From Thamnidium elegans (lineage: Eukaryota > Mucoromycota > Mucoromycetes > Mucorales > Mucoraceae), in assembly GCA_025201345.1 (NCBI GenBank), contig JAIXMG010000007.1, forward strand, positions 558,001 to 622,000: DNA of 64,000 bases. The letters run 5' to 3'. The position numbers and the translations under genes were made by a program. The notes under the pieces are model-generated. The model saw only the letters and a program-made list of their open reading frames with translations, did not search any database and had not been told where the DNA came from. This document shows positions 60,897-64,000 of the stretch, in pieces (position 1 is the first letter of the stretch; every line of letters starts with the position of its first letter).

Positions 60897-62632
60897 CTAA
60901 TCCATCGTTATGAGATCATATCCAAAATCTAATACCATAATTCTCTTATCTTGTCCTGCACTGTTATTATATAATTGATTATAAATAACAAAAACATACA
61001 TACACACAAACACTTTTATACCTTATGATCTTTGTACGACTAAGCAAACAGTTAAATATCCAGCTTGAGTGGCCACTCTGAAAACTCAGTAAGCATTTAT
61101 TTTCTTTGGCATTCCACACACGTAGTGTTCTATCGTAACTTCCACTCACTGCTTTATCCTAAATTAGACAAGATTTTTTTTTTTTAAAAAAAAAAGGTAT
61201 ATAAAAAATGAGAGGAGAATATTTACTTCGAAACTATCAATGGTGCGAATTAAATCAGAATGACCAGCTAAAGTAGAAATACACTTTCCAGAGTCAACAT
61301 CCCACACCTTCAACTTATTATCTTGACCCCCACTATAAATAAATTGACCGTCGAATCGAACACAAGCCAATCCTCTTGTATGCCCAGCAAAGGTTTTTAA
61401 ACAATTACCAGTTTCTATATCCCATAACTTCAAGGTTGAATCTCCAGAAGCAGAAACCACCCGACCTTCGTGTGACCCTAAGGCATTGACTGGACCCGCA
61501 TGCCCTACAAGACGTCGTATTTCGTTACCAGTAATTCTATCCCATACGCGTATTGTTGCGTCTCGTGACGAACTTATAATTGTATCTCCAATCACACATA
61601 CATCCAGTACACCACCTGAATGGCCGGCTAATCTTTTTTGTGGCAAAAGGTCAGGTAATGACCAAATTAAGCATGTTGTATCGGAAGATCCAGAAACTAA
61701 GAAGGACATGTCAGATGAAACGCGAAGACATAACACGCTTCCTTCGTGATTGGTCTTGGTTAATACCAAGGATGACTGTTTAGTTTGGCCAAGGTCCCAT
61801 AACTTGATCGATCGATCTCTACTTCCACTAACAATCCTATTCTTACCTACCCATACTAAACAATAAACACTATCGTCATGACCAGTAAGGTACCTTGTAT
61901 TGACCTTTCCATGCTTCCATCGTTTTGCTAGTTCATGATGATTCTTGTATAAATCGTAGTAGGGAATATTTGGTAGCAACTTCGAATGATTTGGATTATA
62001 TTCGGACTGAAATAAGGTTTGCCATAAATAGTCATGTTGTTTATGACAAAGTTTATAAAGTTGTTTGCATGTTTGTGCCAATTTTAATAGCGTTTTGCAG
62101 TCCAGACATAATAATATTTTAATTATTAATTCGGACGGTAAAAATAGAATTTGTCGTTTCTTTATCACTGGTATATTATACAACGTTAGAAAGGAAATAA
62201 ATTGACATACTGCTTTCGGTACTTACATTGCAATGAATCAGAAGTTACAGAAGATATATTTTGTTTAGTGTTGATTATATTCATATTATTGTTATCTGAT
62301 CCCATCGAGGTTTGACTATTTCTTCGGGGGAATCGAGGTATAAATGAAGAAATCATGAGTCTACGTTGTTTAGGAGGAGAACAGAGAGAATGGGAAGAAG
62401 AAAACGAACTTCTTCTTCTACGGGTGGAGAGAGTTAAACGGCTTGACGGCGGATTTAAGTATTTTGTAGTTGGTGTTCCATCTTTTTGCATAACAATAGT
62501 AATATAGGTTGGAAGATCGGGCGATTTCGAAGAGTTTGATTGTGAATTCATTTTATTCTGACTAGAAAATGGTAGATATGCGAATAACTTTGATGTAGCT
62601 GGCGATATTAATGAAGGTGTAAGTAAAGTCAT
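60897..62632 (-). CDS. F-box / WD40 protein (SCF ubiquitin ligase substrate adaptor)
   Basis: Four exons (62632-62227, 62167-61227, 61158-61022, 60960-60897) give 515 residues with matching phases. A low-complexity basic N-terminal region with RRRRSSFSSS is followed by the F-box (about residues 140-185: FLPSELIIKILLCLDCKTLLKL), which binds Skp1. Seven WD40 repeats then close the propeller (blades beginning LTGHDDSVYCLVW, then AGHSGGVLDV, GHAGPVNALG, GHTRGLACVRF, GHSDLIRTID, GHSSWIFNCL). The last exon (ISAGQDKRIMVLDF) is only 64 nt. The order resembles Pof1/Met30/FBXW7-type adaptors. The substrate is not predictable; the first ATG gives SP/TP-rich sequence and could be preceded by more exons. 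Confidence 0.88.
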
Positions 62633-63933
62633 CTTTTTTCTTTTTCTTTTTCTTTAGAAAAAAAAAAAAAAAAAGAAAAAGGAAAAAAAAAAAAGTAGAT
62701 TAAACCAGGAAATAAAAATAAAAAGAAAGAAATGATGTTAATCAGGTTATATGTGTAACTGTTCAATTGTCAAATTATTACACATTCTCGACTGAACTTT
62801 TATTCTGTATCTCTCACGCACACTGCTAATTTTCCGACACTTTTTTAATGATTTTTTTTTTTACGAGTATGTTACACTTTTATTCGTCACTTTTGGAAAA
62901 ATAAAATAAAATAAAATAAAATGAAAGCTTACAATTGATTATAAAAAAATAGCAAAAGGGACAGACAGAATGAAGAGACAGAATGAAGAGACAGAATGAA
63001 GAGACAGAATGAAGAGACAGAATGAAGAGACAGAATGAAGGGAATAAAAGAAAAAAAAAAGTAGAAGTTTAGCATATGAAAGAATGAAACGAATAATTTG
63101 AGCTTACCGTCCGGTGAAGGAGATGCATCTTGCGGTAGACAGAGCAATAACAAAGTCGGAAGAGTTGGGGAGGTAAGTGGTATACGTGGCATAAGTGGTG
63201 TAAAGAGTGTAACTGGTGTAAGAGGTGTAAGTGGTGAAAGTATACATGCGTAGAAGTATGTCTAACTGTAAACAGCCTTAAAGTTTGATTTGTGTATCAA
63301 AGTATAAAAAAATTAATAAAGTATTTTAATTTACAGCAGTTGCTACTGTGTACCTTTAATGACTGAGCGAAGGATGAGAGGAAAGAGACCAGTAATATAG
63401 AAAGGAGCGTAAGTGATTTAGATATCTAATTACAACAAAAAATATGTGTATTTATAAGAATTTAAAGAAAAAAAAAGAAGAATATTACAGGTCTTTACAT
63501 AGTCGACAAATGCTGGGCACTTTCTGATAAACTACCTCAAAAGAAACAGCTTTTTTTTTTTTTTTTGTCATAAAATGTATTTTAGGAATCGTTTACTCAT
63601 GATTATTTCTTGTATGTTTATACAAAGTATAAAAAAACCGAAATAAAAAAAACCTTTTCAATCGTTATTACCTCACACATGTTATAAAATATATTTCGAG
63701 GCATAAAGTATTCAAGAAAAAAAAGTAGAATGTAGCAATGTTTATTTCTCATATGTTACAAAATATAAACAAGCCGAAAAAAAACTTCTTTCAGGATTAA
63801 TTTTTATCTTTAGAATAAATCACGTAATTTTATATATGAACAACTATGATATGACTATACACAAAATAGCTATAATAGCATGACTTGGAAAAGTTTGGTG
63901 AGCCGTTATTGTTGCTTGGGGTGAAGAAAATAT
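62633..63933. other. Repeat-rich interval with an isolated exon-like fragment
   Basis: Contains (AAAAT)n at 62902-62922, a six-copy 13-nt repeat, and a minus-strand open stretch at 63250-63108 ending in a GTAAGC donor. The stretch encodes a Pro/Thr/Leu-rich segment (contains TPLTPVTLFTPL). It could be an upstream exon of the F-box gene or belong to another gene. Confidence 0.35.
62965..63042. repeat. Six tandem copies of a 13-nt unit
   Basis: The unit ACAGAATGAAGAG repeats in register from 62965 about six times; the last copy is partial. It is minisatellite-like and probably variable in copy number. Confidence 0.85.
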
Positions 63934-64000
63934 CTACTTATTGGTAGTAATGAGAGGGGAGGAAAGGGGAGGAGTAACAGTTGGTGTAGCTGGTGAGCTG
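63934..64000 (-). other. Possible 3' end of a gene at the right edge
   Basis: A minus-strand frame enters from the right edge with Ser/Pro/Thr-rich sequence (SSPATPTVTPPLSSPL) and stops at TAG 63936-63934. It is compositionally like 63250-63108. It may be an exon of a gene beyond the window; evidence is composition only. Confidence 0.25.

Overview
The window is nuclear DNA of a filamentous fungus, most likely an early-diverging Mucoromycota (Mucorales-like) species. The evidence is strongly AT-rich sequence, many short introns (about 50-90 bp, GTAAGT/GTATGT donors), very frequent poly(A)/poly(T) tracts, and gene content such as a cytochrome b5-acyl-CoA dehydrogenase fusion, a Grainyhead/CP2 factor, a fused eukaryotic urease and Tc1-like transposases. 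No operons, CRISPR arrays, tRNA or rRNA genes were seen. Species assignment is not possible from this sequence alone.

Layout. 1-4.7 kb: two minus-strand genes, a TMEM62-type metallophosphoesterase (runs off the left edge) and a cytochrome b5/acyl-CoA dehydrogenase with a PTS1-like C-terminus. 4.7-7.5 kb: gene-poor. 7.5-9.3 kb: MFS transporter of the glycerophosphoinositol/phosphate type (+). 9.9-11.5 kb: a decayed gene relic beside a broken Tc1-like transposase. 12.1-17.2 kb: a tight minus-strand row of NIPA-type Mg transporter, Def1-like CUE protein, unknown protein and membrane J-protein. 19.0-24.9 kb: KEA/TMCO3-type cation-proton antiporter, ribosomal protein uS19 (RPS15) divergent from eIF3i, and an MBIP-like coiled-coil protein. 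25.6-33.5 kb: kelch membrane protein (with a homopolymer frameshift), Siw14/Oca-type phosphatase divergent from a diacylglycerol kinase, exosome subunit Rrp46, TMEM198-like membrane protein. 35-42.3 kb: zinc-ribbon protein, cytochrome P450, CP2/Grainyhead transcription factor. 44.7-49.6 kb: alpha/beta hydrolase and urease. 50.5-53 kb: a small unknown gene and a Tc1/IS630-type element with recognisable terminal inverted repeats. 55.7-62.6 kb: Hsp110/Sse1, a secreted-domain membrane protein, an F-box/WD40 protein. The right edge holds only fragments.

Functional view. Most genes are ordinary housekeeping functions and do not form a cluster. RPS15 and eIF3i, both translation genes, probably share a promoter. 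The Siw14-like phosphatase and diacylglycerol kinase, both in inositol/lipid signalling families, also share about 300 bp. Urease and the neighbouring hydrolase are merely adjacent. I found no convincing undescribed multi-gene system. The points most worth a second look are gene-structure oddities (a 25-nt urease exon carrying the active-site lysine, a hidden first exon of the CP2 gene), the Def1/UBAP2 shared motif, a fungal MBIP homologue, and two transposase copies with identifiable lesions.
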